The notes under the pieces were generated by a model, which worked only from the letters and a program-made list of their open reading frames with translations, did not search any database and had not been told where the DNA came from. Source: GCA-003244245 sp036494005 (lineage in GTDB: Bacteria > Actinomycetota > Actinomycetes > Mycobacteriales > Pseudonocardiaceae). From it: a stretch of 45,090 nucleotides of DNA. The stretch is taken from the NCBI GenBank assembly GCA_036494005.1, contig DASXOV010000100.1:1-45090 (forward strand), read 5' to 3'. Shown one piece after another: positions 24,212 to 33,426 of this stretch. The position numbers and the translations under genes were made by a program. How positions within the stretch are numbered: the first letter of the stretch is position 1; each line of letters starts with the position of its first letter.

Positions 24212-27200
24212 ATGAACATGATGGCCTATCCGAAGGCTCCCACCGGGGGAGACGCCACGTCCTTCTCGCCCGAGAAGGCCGACAAGGCCGACAAGGCCGA
24301 CAAGGACACAGCCGGCGTCGTCGCCGCCCAGCCATCCTTCCCTGCCCTCGAACTCGACGTGCTGCGCTACTGGCAGGCCGACCAGACCTTCGCCGCGTCG
24401 GTGGCCGCCCGTCCGGCCGGGGAGAACGGTGCAGGCGAGTTCGTCTTCTATGACGGGCCGCCGTTCGCCAACGGCCTGCCGCACTACGGTCATCTGCTCA
24501 CCGGCTACGTCAAGGACGTGGTGCCGCGCTACCAGACCATGCGTGGCCGCCGGGTGGAGCGCCGGTTCGGCTGGGACACCCATGGGCTGCCCGCCGAGGT
24601 GGAGGCGGAACGACAGCTCGGCATCACCCACAAGTCGGAGATCGAGCGAATGGGCGTGGCGGACTTCAACGCCGCCTGCCGCGATTCGGTGCTGCGCTAC
24701 ACCCGGGAGTGGCGCGACTACGTGACCCGCCAGGCCCGTTGGGTGGACTTCGATCACGACTACAAGACCCTCGATCTGGACTACATGGAGAGCGTCCTGT
24801 GGGCGTTCAAGACGCTCTGGGACAAGGGGCTGATCTACGAGGGCTTCCGGGTGCTCTGGTACTGCTGGCGCTGCGAGACGCCGCTGTCCAACACCGAGAC
24901 CAAGATGGACGACGTCTATCTCGCCAGGCAGGACCCGGCGGTCACGGTGGGCGTGCGGCTGTCCACGCAGGGCTCGGACGCGCCGGTGGATCCCGATCTG
25001 GATGGCGTGCTGGCACTGGTGTGGACCACCACGCCGTGGACGCTGCCCTCCAACCTCGCGATCGCGGTGCATCCGGATCTGGAGTACGTCGTCGTGGCGG
25101 CCGCGGGCGAGCGCTACCTGCTCGCTCAGGAGCGCCTCGCCGGCTACGCCAGGGAGCTCGGCGACGAGCCGGAGGTGCTGGGCAGGTACCGGGGTGAGGA
25201 TCTGCTCGGGCTGCGCTACACGCCGCCGTTCGATTTCTTCGTGGGCCGGGACCGGGCGCACCGGGTGGTGCCCGCGGACTTCGTGACCACCGACGAGGGC
25301 ACCGGGGTGGTGCACCTGGCGCCCGCCTTCGGTGAGGAGGACAAGGCGGTCACCGACAACGCGGGCATCGAGGTGGTCGTCCCCGTCGACTCGGCGGGAC
25401 TGTTCACCGCGGAGGTGGCGCCCTATGCGGGCCTCCAGGTCTTCGACGCCAACCGGCGGATCATCCAGGACCTTCGCGACGGCGCGCCGTACGCGCACGG
25501 TGTGCTGCTGCGCCACGAGACCTATGAGCACCCCTACCCGCACTGCTGGCGTTGCGGCAATCCACTGATCCAGCGCGCGGTGTCGTCCTGGTTCGTCGAG
25601 GTGACCACGTTCCGGGACCGGATGGTGGAGCTGAACCAGCAGATCACCTGGGTCCCGGAGAACGTCAAGGACGGGCAGTTCGGCACCTGGCTGGAGAACG
25701 CCAGGGACTGGTCGATCTCGCGCAACCGGTACTGGGGCTCGCCGATTCCGGTCTGGGTGTCCGACGACCCGGCGTACCCGCGGGTGGACGTCTACGGGTC
25801 CCTGGACGAGCTGGAACGCGACTTCGGGGTCCGCCCCACCGACCTGCACCGGCCTTACGTCGATCAGCTGACCCGCCCCAACCCGGATGACCCCAGCGGG
25901 CGCTCCACCATGCGCCGGGTGCCGCAGGTGCTGGACTGCTGGTTCGAGTCCGGCTCGATGCCCTTCGCGCAGGTGCACTACCCGTTCGAGAACTCCCAGT
26001 GGTTCGAGCACCACTATCCGGGCGATTTCATCGTGGAGTACAACGGGCAGACCCGGGGCTGGTTCTACACGCTGCACGTGCTGGCCACGGCGTTGTTCGA
26101 TCGTCCCTCGTTCCTCACTTGCGTGGCGCATGGGATCGTGCTCGGTGACGACGGGCTGAAGATGTCCAAGTCCAAGGGCAACTACCCCGAGGTCACCGAG
26201 GTGTTCGACCGGGACGGCTCGGACGCGATGCGCTGGTTCCTGATGTCCTCGCCGATCCTGCGCGGTGGCAACCTGGTGGTGACCGAACAGGGCATCAGGG
26301 AGGCCGTACGGCAGGCGTTGCTGCCGCTGTGGAACTCCTGGTACTTCCTGGCGCTGTACGCGAACGCGGCGGGCCGCGACGGTCACTGGCGGACCGGCAG
26401 CCCACATCCGCTGGACCGCTACGTACTGGCCAAGCTGCACGACATGGTCGGTGACGTGACGGCACGGATGGACCGCTACGACATCGCGGGAGCGTGCGAG
26501 AGCGTGCGTGGGTTCTGCGACGTGCTCACCAACTGGTATGTGCGCCGCTCCCGGGACCGCTTCTGGGCCGGCGATCAGCAGGCGATCGACACTCTGCACA
26601 CCGTGCTGGAGGTGGCCACCCGGGTGGCCGCCCCGCTGCTGCCGCTGACCACCGAGGTGATCTGGCGCGGGCTGACCGGGCAGCGCTCGGTGCACCTGAC
26701 CGACTGGCCCGACCCGGACACCCTGCCCGCGGATCCGGAGCTGGTGGCGGCGATGGACCGGGTCCGCCAGGTGGTGTCGGCATCGTTGTCGCTGCGCAAG
26801 GCCCGGGGCCACCGGGTGCGTCAGCCACTGCCCACCCTGACCGTTGCGGCGCCGGGTGCCACGGAGCTGGCCCCGTTCACCGACCTGATCCGTGACGAGG
26901 TCAACGTCCGGCGGGTCGAGCTCACCGAGGACGTCGCGAAATACGGCCGGTTCGAGCTCACCGTCAACGCGCGGGCCTGCGGTCCCCGGCTGGCCGGGGA
27001 CACCCAGAAAGTGATCAGGGCGGTCAAGGCGGGCGAGTGGGAGCGCGGCCCGGACGGGGCGGTGACGGCAGGCGGGATCGCACTGCTGGACGGCGAGTAC
27101 TCCGAACGGCTGGTCGCCGCCGATCCCACCGATACCACTGCCTTGCCGGGCAACGCGGGCCTGGTGGTCCTGGACACCACGATCACCCCGGAGCTGGCGG

Positions 27201-27457
27201 CCGAGGGTATCGCCCGTGACCTGGTCCGGGTGGTGCAGCAAGCCCGCAGACAGGCGGGGCTGACGGTCACCGACCGGATCGCGCTCACCGTGGACGCGCC
27301 CGGCGAGGTGCTCGACGCAGCCCGCGAACACCAGGATTTCCTGGCGGGCGAGGTGCTGGCCCGTCGGGTCGACTACGGGCCGGTCCCGGACGGCTTCCCC
27401 GGCACCGTGGGTGAGGGTCACGTGGTCCGGGTCGCCGTCGCGGTGGTGAGCGAGTGA
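24212..27457 (+). CDS. ileS: Isoleucyl-tRNA synthetase, eukaryote-like type
   Basis: 1081 residues. The HIGH-type motif is PHYGH (His91-His94), the KMSKS motif is at 650-654, and a full CP1 editing domain (TTPWTLPSNLAIAV, TDEGTGVVHLAPAFGEEDK) is present. Length and signatures (GWDTHGLPAEVEAE, and the C-terminal DUF5915-type region) fit the type-2 class known to be poorly inhibited by mupirocin. ATG codons at 24212, 24218 and 24221 are all possible; GAAGGAAG at 24192-24199 is the likely ribosome site. The N-terminus carries a low-complexity KADKADKADKD run made from a repeated 9-base unit (about 24278-24304). Its expression is set by the T-box. Confidence 0.95.
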   Translation: MNMMAYPKAPTGGDATSFSPEKADKADKADKDTAGVVAAQPSFPALELDVLRYWQADQTFAASVAARPAGENGAGEFVFYDGPPFANGLPHYGHLLTGYVKDVVPRYQTMRGRRVERRFGWDTHGLPAEVEAERQLGITHKSEIERMGVADFNAACRDSVLRYTREWRDYVTRQARWVDFDHDYKTLDLDYMESVLWAFKTLWDKGLIYEGFRVLWYCWRCETPLSNTETKMDDVYLARQDPAVTVGVRLSTQGSDAPVDPDLDGVLALVWTTTPWTLPSNLAIAVHPDLEYVVVAAAGERYLLAQERLAGYARELGDEPEVLGRYRGEDLLGLRYTPPFDFFVGRDRAHRVVPADFVTTDEGTGVVHLAPAFGEEDKAVTDNAGIEVVVPVDSAGLFTAEVAPYAGLQVFDANRRIIQDLRDGAPYAHGVLLRHETYEHPYPHCWRCGNPLIQRAVSSWFVEVTTFRDRMVELNQQITWVPENVKDGQFGTWLENARDWSISRNRYWGSPIPVWVSDDPAYPRVDVYGSLDELERDFGVRPTDLHRPYVDQLTRPNPDDPSGRSTMRRVPQVLDCWFESGSMPFAQVHYPFENSQWFEHHYPGDFIVEYNGQTRGWFYTLHVLATALFDRPSFLTCVAHGIVLGDDGLKMSKSKGNYPEVTEVFDRDGSDAMRWFLMSSPILRGGNLVVTEQGIREAVRQALLPLWNSWYFLALYANAAGRDGHWRTGSPHPLDRYVLAKLHDMVGDVTARMDRYDIAGACESVRGFCDVLTNWYVRRSRDRFWAGDQQAIDTLHTVLEVATRVAAPLLPLTTEVIWRGLTGQRSVHLTDWPDPDTLPADPELVAAMDRVRQVVSASLSLRKARGHRVRQPLPTLTVAAPGATELAPFTDLIRDEVNVRRVELTEDVAKYGRFELTVNARACGPRLAGDTQKVIRAVKAGEWERGPDGAVTAGGIALLDGEYSERLVAADPTDTTALPGNAGLVVLDTTITPELAAEGIARDLVRVVQQARRQAGLTVTDRIALTVDAPGEVLDAAREHQDFLAGEVLARRVDYGPVPDGFPGTVGEGHVVRVAVAVVSE

Positions 27458-28248
27458 CCGTGTCACCGCACCCGAACTCCCGGACGGCCACGGCTCGCTG
27501 GCGAGAGCTGCTGGAGGCGCGGCAGATCCCGGCGGAGATCCGCCAGGCCGCTCCGCAGGACCCGAACCGGCACATACCCGAGCGCTTCCTGCCGCCGCAG
27601 GTGCCCGAGGACACTCCGTCGCGCCGGGCGGCGATGCAACTGCTCGGCCCGGCGGGTGGCACCGTCCTGGACGTCGGATGCGGGGCGGGGGCGGCCGGAC
27701 TCGCGCTGGTGCCCCGGGTCGCGCACCTGACCGGGGTGGACCCTGCCGACGACATGCTGCGGGCGTTCGACCAGGCCTGTGCCCAGCGCGGGGTGGCGCA
27801 CCGCTGCGTGCACGGCCCCTGGCCGAAGGTCGCTGCCGAAGCGGGCCTCGCCGACGTCGTGGTCAGCCATCACGTCGGCTACAACACCTCCGAGCTCGGG
27901 CCGTTCGTGGCGGCGCTGGGTGCCGCCGCCCGGCGTGGCGTCGTGGTCGAGCTGCACGCCGTGCACCCGGGGGGCTGGCTGGACCCGCTGTGGGCGCGCT
28001 TCCACGGATTGCACCGGCCACCGCCCGCGACCGCGGACGACGCCCTCGCCGTGTTCGCCGAGATCGGCCTACAGCCGCAGGTGCAGCGCTGGACCCGGCC
28101 GGGCACACCGCGCGCACCCGGGCAGGAGGTCGACTTCGCGCTGCGCAGGCTCTGCCTGCCCGAGGAGCGTCGCGCCGAGGTGACCGAGGCCGTCGAGGCG
28201 CTGGGTCCACGTCACCGGGACCTGCTGACGGTGTCCTGGCCGGCCTGA
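27454..28248 (+). CDS. Class I SAM-dependent methyltransferase
   Basis: 264 residues from GTG overlapping the ileS stop. Motif I is TVLDVGCGAGAAGLAL, with GVDPADDML for ribose binding. The middle segment VVVSHHVGYNTSEL and a C-terminal FALRRLCLPEERRAEV complete the protein. The substrate is unknown. Translational coupling to ileS suggests co-expression; a tRNA or ribosome target would fit but is speculation. Confidence 0.78.
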   Translation: MTVSPHPNSRTATARWRELLEARQIPAEIRQAAPQDPNRHIPERFLPPQVPEDTPSRRAAMQLLGPAGGTVLDVGCGAGAAGLALVPRVAHLTGVDPADDMLRAFDQACAQRGVAHRCVHGPWPKVAAEAGLADVVVSHHVGYNTSELGPFVAALGAAARRGVVVELHAVHPGGWLDPLWARFHGLHRPPPATADDALAVFAEIGLQPQVQRWTRPGTPRAPGQEVDFALRRLCLPEERRAEVTEAVEALGPRHRDLLTVSWPA

Positions 28249-28320
28249 GCCACCCGGGTCTGCTGCGCAGCGCGGCGGGCCGGTCGATCAACGGCGCACC
28301 GGGCACGGGACAATCCGGAC

Positions 28321-29799
28321 GTGACAGGGGTGGCGTTCGTACTCGGGCTGGGGGCCGGGGTGCTGCTGCTCGCGGTACTCGCGGTGCGGATCTCCACCCG
28401 GCTCGGGCTGCCCTCGTTGCTGCTCTATCTGGGCCTCGGGCTGCTGATCGGAGAGTCGGGTCTGGGGATCCGGTTCTCCGATGCGCAGCTCACCGCGGCG
28501 TTGGGCATTGCCGGGCTGGTCCTGATCCTGGCCGAGGGTGGTCTGAGCACCAGGTGGGCGGTGATCCGGCCCGCGCTGGGCCTGGGGATCGCGCTGTCCA
28601 CCGTGGCGGTCGCGGTCAGCATCGCGCTCACCGGCTGGGCACTGCACCTGCTGCTCGGACTCGAATGGCGCACGGCACTGTTGTGGGGGGCGGTGCTGTC
28701 GTCGACCGACGCGGCCGCCGTGTTCAGCGTGTTGCGGGCGCTGAAGGTGTCACCCCGGCTGGCAGGCACCCTGGAGCTGGAATCGGGCCTGAACGATGCG
28801 CCGGTCTTCATCGCCGTGGTGCTGCTGGCGTCGGGCGAGGCGCTGCACTGGTGGTCGGTCCTGCTCGTCGGCTACGAGTTGCTCGCGGGCGGTCTGGTGG
28901 GCGCTGCGCTGGGCGTGGCAGGGACGTGGGCGCTGCGGCGGGCGGCGTTACCCGCCACCGGTCTCTATCCACTGGCCACGGTCGCGGTCTGTGTGCTGGC
29001 GTTCGCCGCCGCGCAGGGCATCCATGCCTCGGGCCTGCTGGCCACCTACACGGCCGGGGTGGTGCTCGGCAATGCGCATCTGCCGCACCGCGGCGACACG
29101 CGATCCTTCGCCGAGGGGCTCGGGTGGCTGGCCCAGATCGGGCTGTTCGTGCTCCTGGGTCTCTACGCGTCGCCCTCCCGGCTGCCCGCGGTTCTGCTCC
29201 CCGCGCTGATCGCCGGGGCCGTGCTGATCCTGCTGGCCCGGCCGCTGTCGGTGCTGCTGGCCACCTCCCCGTTCCGCATGCCCTGGCGAGAACAGGCGTT
29301 CCTGTCCTGGGCGGGATTGCGCGGCGCGGTCCCCATCGTGCTGGCGCTGATCCCGCTCACCGAGCACGTCCCGGGAGCGCAGCTGCTGGTGGACGTGGTT
29401 TTCGTGCTGGTGGTGGTGCTCACCGTGGTGCAGGGCATCACGCTGCCCTCGGTCGTCAAGCGGCTCGGGCTGACCCGGCCCGAACAGGGCGAGGAGATCG
29501 AGGTCGACTCGGCCTCGCTGGACGAGATGGACGCCGATCTGTTGCAGGTGTGGGTGCCCCGGTCCTCTCGGCTGCACGGCGTGTACCTGTCGGAGCTGCG
29601 GCTGCCCACCGGGGCGATGGTGAGCCTGGTGGTGCGGGACGGCAAGGGGTTCACCCCGCAGCCGACCACCCGGCTGGAGGAGGGTGACCAGATGCTGGTG
29701 GTCGCCACGGCACAGAGCCGGGACAAGGCCGAGCGACGGATCCGGGCGGTGCACCGGGCGGGCCGGCTCGCCCGGTGGCGTGGCGAGACCGGCGCCTGA
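28321..29799 (+). CDS. Potassium(or sodium)/proton antiporter with TrkA-C domain
   Basis: 492 residues from GTG. About twelve transmembrane helices form a CPA1-type exchanger (residues 1-390). LSSTDAAAVFSVLRAL and LESGLNDAPVFIAVVLL carry the conserved ion-site Asp residues, and WAGLRGAVPIVLALIPL is the late conserved helix. A cytosolic RCK/TrkA-C domain follows (about 400-485). The architecture matches the NhaP2/CvrA group that exports K+ (or Na+) in exchange for protons. Confidence 0.88.
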   Translation: MTGVAFVLGLGAGVLLLAVLAVRISTRLGLPSLLLYLGLGLLIGESGLGIRFSDAQLTAALGIAGLVLILAEGGLSTRWAVIRPALGLGIALSTVAVAVSIALTGWALHLLLGLEWRTALLWGAVLSSTDAAAVFSVLRALKVSPRLAGTLELESGLNDAPVFIAVVLLASGEALHWWSVLLVGYELLAGGLVGAALGVAGTWALRRAALPATGLYPLATVAVCVLAFAAAQGIHASGLLATYTAGVVLGNAHLPHRGDTRSFAEGLGWLAQIGLFVLLGLYASPSRLPAVLLPALIAGAVLILLARPLSVLLATSPFRMPWREQAFLSWAGLRGAVPIVLALIPLTEHVPGAQLLVDVVFVLVVVLTVVQGITLPSVVKRLGLTRPEQGEEIEVDSASLDEMDADLLQVWVPRSSRLHGVYLSELRLPTGAMVSLVVRDGKGFTPQPTTRLEEGDQMLVVATAQSRDKAERRIRAVHRAGRLARWRGETGA

Positions 29800-29866
29800 T
29801 GTCCGGCCGGGTCGGGCGTGCCGCCCGCGTGAGGGTCTCGTTCCTGGGGTCGGCCACAATGGCGGG

Positions 29867-30445
29867 GTGAGCTCAGCGCAGCACATCGAGCCGGCGGCCG
29901 CTGCCGACCAGGCAACCGGACACAGCCAGCGCCGCACCGGGCTGCTGATCGGCGCTGCGGGCATCGCGCTGCTGGCCGACGTGGTCAGCAAGGTGATCGT
30001 CGTCGCGACCCTGCAGGGCCAGCCACCATTGCGACTGCTCGGTGGTGGGTTGTACCTGGTCGTCTACCGCAACTCGGGCGCGGCGTTCTCGCTGGCGACC
30101 GGGCTGACCTGGCTGTTGTCTCTGGTCGCGCTCGGCGTGGTGGTTGTGATCATCCGGCTGGCGCCCCGGCTGCGTTCGCCCGGCTGGGCGGTGGGCCTCG
30201 GTTTGGTTCTCGGTGGCGCGCTGGGCAACCTGGTGGACCGGCTGCTGCGGGCTCCCGGTCCGCTGCGCGGACATGTGGTGGACTTCCTGTCGCTGTTCGC
30301 CCCGGACGGCAGCGTGTGGCCGGTGTTCAACCTGGCGGACTCCGCGATCGTCTGTGGTGGAGCGTTGCTGGTGCTGATGGCGGCGACCGGCCGGGAACTG
30401 GACGGGCACCGCAGTCACCACAAGGTCCAGCGCGGGGTCCGGTGA
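29867..30445 (+). CDS. lspA: Lipoprotein signal peptidase (signal peptidase II)
   Basis: 192 residues from GTG. Four transmembrane helices and the catalytic Asp pair are present: Asp124 in LGNLVDRLLR and Asp158 in VFNLADSAIV. YRNSGAAFSL is a further family motif. It cleaves the signal peptide of diacylated prolipoproteins at the membrane. A 35-residue polar N-terminal extension is normal for actinobacteria. The stop overlaps the rluD ATG by one base (TGATG). Confidence 0.95.
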   Translation: MSSAQHIEPAAAADQATGHSQRRTGLLIGAAGIALLADVVSKVIVVATLQGQPPLRLLGGGLYLVVYRNSGAAFSLATGLTWLLSLVALGVVVVIIRLAPRLRSPGWAVGLGLVLGGALGNLVDRLLRAPGPLRGHVVDFLSLFAPDGSVWPVFNLADSAIVCGGALLVLMAATGRELDGHRSHHKVQRGVR

Positions 30446-31374
30446 TGGGCGGCATCCGGACGTTGCCGGTACCCGACGGTCTGGACGGGATGCGGGTGGA
30501 TGCCGGCCTCGCCCGGTTGCTGGGGCTGTCCCGCACGACGGCGGCCGGCTTGACCGAGTCGGGTGCGGTGCTGGTGGACGGTAGCCCGGCGGGTAAGTCC
30601 GACCGGCTGGCGGCAGGCACGCTGCTGGAGGTCACCCTCCCCGAGCCCGCGCAGCCGCCGGTTCCGCGGGTGGAGACGGTCGCGGGACTGCAGGTGCTCT
30701 ACAACGACGCCGACCTGGTGGTGGTGGACAAACCGGTGGGCGTGGCCGCGCACCCCAGCCCCGGGTGGGCCGGACCCACCGTCCTGGGCGGCCTCGCCGC
30801 GGCGGGGGTACCGGTGAGCACGTCCGGCGCGGCCGAGCGTCAGGGCGTGGTGCACCGGCTCGACGTGGGCACCAGCGGGTTGATGGTGGTCGCCAAGTCC
30901 GAGCGCGCTTATTCCGCGTTGAAGCGGGCGTTCCGGGAGCGCACCGTCGCCAAGCACTATCGGGCGCTGGTACAGGGGCATCCCGATCCCACTCGGGGCA
31001 CCATCGACGCCCCGATCGACCGGCATCCCAAGCACGACTGGCGCTTCGCGGTGGTGGCGGGCGGGAAGCCATCCGTGACGCACTACGAGGTGATGGAGGC
31101 CTTCCCTGCGGCGTCGTTGTGCGACGTGGCTCTGGAGACCGGCCGCACCCACCAGATCCGGGTGCATTTCGCCGCGGTGGGGCATCCTTGCTGTGGGGAT
31201 CTCACCTACGGAGCGGATCCGAGGCTCGCGCAGCGGCTCGGGCTGAGCAGGCAGTGGTTGCACGCTGCGCGGCTGGGCTTTCCGCACCCCGCCGACGACC
31301 GCTGGATGGAGTTCACCAGCCCGGACCCGGACGACCTGCGCGGTGCGCTGGACCTGCTGACCGCGCAGGCCTAG
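30445..31374 (+). CDS. rluD: RluA/RluD-family rRNA pseudouridine synthase
   Basis: 309 residues. An S4-like RNA-binding domain (about 10-75, VDAGLARLLGLSRTTAAGLTESG) precedes the catalytic domain with HRLDVGTSGLMVVAK (nucleophile Asp140) and ALETGRTHQIRVH. In the lspA-rluD pair conserved across actinobacteria this is the large-subunit pseudouridine synthase, RluD-like. The ATG at 30445 immediately follows lspA. Confidence 0.93.
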   Translation: MGGIRTLPVPDGLDGMRVDAGLARLLGLSRTTAAGLTESGAVLVDGSPAGKSDRLAAGTLLEVTLPEPAQPPVPRVETVAGLQVLYNDADLVVVDKPVGVAAHPSPGWAGPTVLGGLAAAGVPVSTSGAAERQGVVHRLDVGTSGLMVVAKSERAYSALKRAFRERTVAKHYRALVQGHPDPTRGTIDAPIDRHPKHDWRFAVVAGGKPSVTHYEVMEAFPAASLCDVALETGRTHQIRVHFAAVGHPCCGDLTYGADPRLAQRLGLSRQWLHAARLGFPHPADDRWMEFTSPDPDDLRGALDLLTAQA

Positions 31375-31384
31375 CCGGCAGTCG

Positions 31385-32053
31385 ATGACGTTCCGGACCC
31401 GCTGGGGACTGCTGATCGCACTGCTCGTGGTGTTCACCCTCACGATGCTGCTGGCTGGACAGCGGGCCCAGCCGCCGCCGGTGACCGGAGTGGAGCGGCT
31501 CGGACCCGATTCCGGTGAGCTGGTCGCGGACTACCTACAGCGGGCTGCGGGATCATTTCCGCCGCCCGGCGGCGGTGAGGTGTGGGGACTGGTGCAGCTG
31601 GGCGACTATCTCGATCCGGCGGCGGCAGCACAAGAGATGCGTGGTGCGAGACTGTCCAGTGTGGTGCTGCGGGTGCCACTACCTGGTGTGCAGACCGCCT
31701 TGATCTTCCAGGACCTACCCGGTCAGCATCCCGCCGTTGAACTGGCGGGCGCGATGCGGGCAGCCGCGCAGGAGCGCGCCCAAGCAGCCGGGCAGGCACC
31801 ACCTGGGAGCAGGCGGGCTGCCGTCGCCACTGCCGAGGCGGCCCGGTTGCGGGCCGGTTGCACCTGCGTGCTTGCGGTGCTGGTGCGAGCTGATGGTGCC
31901 GTGCTACGCGACCTGGCCAGCCGGGTCGGGGTACGCGCCGTGCAAGCGGCCCATCCCGGCACTCCCCGAGAAGATGTGGCGGTCTCGCCACTGTTGCCCG
32001 AACAGCGTGACACGGTGGGTCCGGTCTCCGATGAAGGTCCGGTGCCACCGTGA
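31385..32053 (+). CDS. Membrane-anchored protein of unknown function
   Basis: 222 residues. One N-terminal helix (about 9-27, LLIALLVVFTLTMLLAGQ) looks like an uncleaved anchor or signal peptide. The outside part is Ala/Pro-rich with no motif I recognise; a CTCV pair of cysteines lies near residue 160. It starts 10 bases after rluD, so it is probably in the same operon. It converges on the M16 gene with only 8 bases between the stops. Confidence 0.6.
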   Translation: MTFRTRWGLLIALLVVFTLTMLLAGQRAQPPPVTGVERLGPDSGELVADYLQRAAGSFPPPGGGEVWGLVQLGDYLDPAAAAQEMRGARLSSVVLRVPLPGVQTALIFQDLPGQHPAVELAGAMRAAAQERAQAAGQAPPGSRRAAVATAEAARLRAGCTCVLAVLVRADGAVLRDLASRVGVRAVQAAHPGTPREDVAVSPLLPEQRDTVGPVSDEGPVPP

Positions 32054-32061
32054 ACTCGCGC

Positions 32062-33426
32062 TCAGGGCAGTTCTACACCGCCTAGCGCGGCGAGTGGGCC
32101 GGCCAGCCGCTCGGCGTCGCCGACCACTACTCCCGTGAACCGAGCGGGGGCGAGAAATTCTCGAGCGGCCTCGGCGACCTGGGCGGTGGTGACGGCCTGC
32201 AGGCGGGCTGGGTGGGCACCCAGCCAGTCGAGATCCAGACCGACCATGGCCAGCATTTTGAGGTGACTGGCCAGGTTCGATTGGGAGGACATCGCGATGG
32301 TGAGCCCGCCGATCGCATAATTCCGCGCGTTGTCCACCTCGGACTTATCAGGGGGAACCAGGGCGATCCGCCCCAGTTCGTAGCGCGTCTCCAGCAGGGC
32401 GGCCGCCGTGACCTCGCTCGCTGTGTCGGCCTCGGCGACCACAGTGGCCTGGTTCGAGGCGTGCTCGATACCGGAGTGTGCACTGTAGGTGTAGCCCTTG
32501 CGCTCTCGGATGTTCTCCACCCAGCGCGAGGAGAAGTAGCCACCGAAGACCAGGTTCGCCAGCTCCACCGCCGGGTATCGCTCATCGGTGCGCGGCACGG
32601 CCTGGGCGGACAGCCGCAATTGCGACTGCACCGAGCCGGGTCGGTCCACCAGTTTCAGATCCGCACCGGTGAGATCGGGCAGCGGGGCGGGCTTGACAGC
32701 GGATTTCTCGGATCGCCAGCCCTGCAGGGCGAGGGCTACTGCATCCACAACATACTCAGGTGTGACGTCGCCGACGACCACGAGTACCGCGCCTCGCGGT
32801 ACCACCGACTGACGATGCAGCGTGCACAGCGCTGCTGGATCGACTGCGGCCACATCGCCGGCCTCCGGTACTTCCCAGGTGACGGAGTGATCGCCATACC
32901 GGCGCCGTTGGAGTGCCTCGCGGGCGATCGCCCGCGGTTGGGAACGGCTCATCGTGATCCGCTTCACCAGGCGGGTCCGCTCCTTGACCACCTCGGTATC
33001 GGGGTACGAAGCCGACTCGAGTGCATCCGCGAGCACGTCGAGCAGCACGTCCAACTTGCCGGCCAGACCCGAGCCCGCTACCGACAGATGTTCCGGGTCG
33101 ACTCCGGCGGACAGATCACCGCCCACCATGGCCAGGACACTGTCGATCTCCAACCGATCCCGGCGGGGTGTACCCGACAGGATCGTGGCGCCGAGCAGCT
33201 CCGCGCGGGCGGCATGAGTGCGATGTGTACCACCGAACGGGACGCTCAGTCGCAGCTCCACCATCGGCACCGCGGACCGTTGAACGGCGATCACGCGCAG
33301 CCCGTTGGCCAGCACGGTGTCCACGGCAGCGGGCGCGCTGAGGGTGCGCTGCCGATCCAGCGGGGGCAGCGCGCGCGGCCCGGCTGCGGTCCGTCCGATC
33401 TCCTCGGCATCGCGGTGCAGCATCAT
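32062..33426 (-). CDS. M16-family peptidase-like protein, non-catalytic subunit
   Basis: 454 residues from the ATGATG at 33426-33421. The stop of the upstream M16 gene overlaps this start (ATGA), so the two are translationally coupled. The M16 fold is clear (NGLRVIAVQRSAVPMVELRLSVPFGG, and VVVGDVTPEYVVDAV), but the HxxEH zinc motif is replaced by HAARAELLG. The C-terminal Arg/Tyr motif NIRERKGYTYSAHSG, which lines the chamber in the inactive partner of M16B heterodimers, is intact. Together with its neighbour it matches the catalytic/non-catalytic layout of M16B pairs. The open frame continues upstream, but that is an overlap with the partner gene. Confidence 0.85.
   Translation of the reverse strand: MMLHRDAEEIGRTAAGPRALPPLDRQRTLSAPAAVDTVLANGLRVIAVQRSAVPMVELRLSVPFGGTHRTHAARAELLGATILSGTPRRDRLEIDSVLAMVGGDLSAGVDPEHLSVAGSGLAGKLDVLLDVLADALESASYPDTEVVKERTRLVKRITMSRSQPRAIAREALQRRRYGDHSVTWEVPEAGDVAAVDPAALCTLHRQSVVPRGAVLVVVGDVTPEYVVDAVALALQGWRSEKSAVKPAPLPDLTGADLKLVDRPGSVQSQLRLSAQAVPRTDERYPAVELANLVFGGYFSSRWVENIRERKGYTYSAHSGIEHASNQATVVAEADTASEVTAAALLETRYELGRIALVPPDKSEVDNARNYAIGGLTIAMSSQSNLASHLKMLAMVGLDLDWLGAHPARLQAVTTAQVAEAAREFLAPARFTGVVVGDAERLAGPLAALGGVELP

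Noticed and set aside
23948..27466. 1172-codon open frame on the minus strand across ileS
   Set aside because: It is a codon-bias shadow of ileS; the translation is His/Arg/Val-rich with no fold signature, and the plus-strand IleS is certain.
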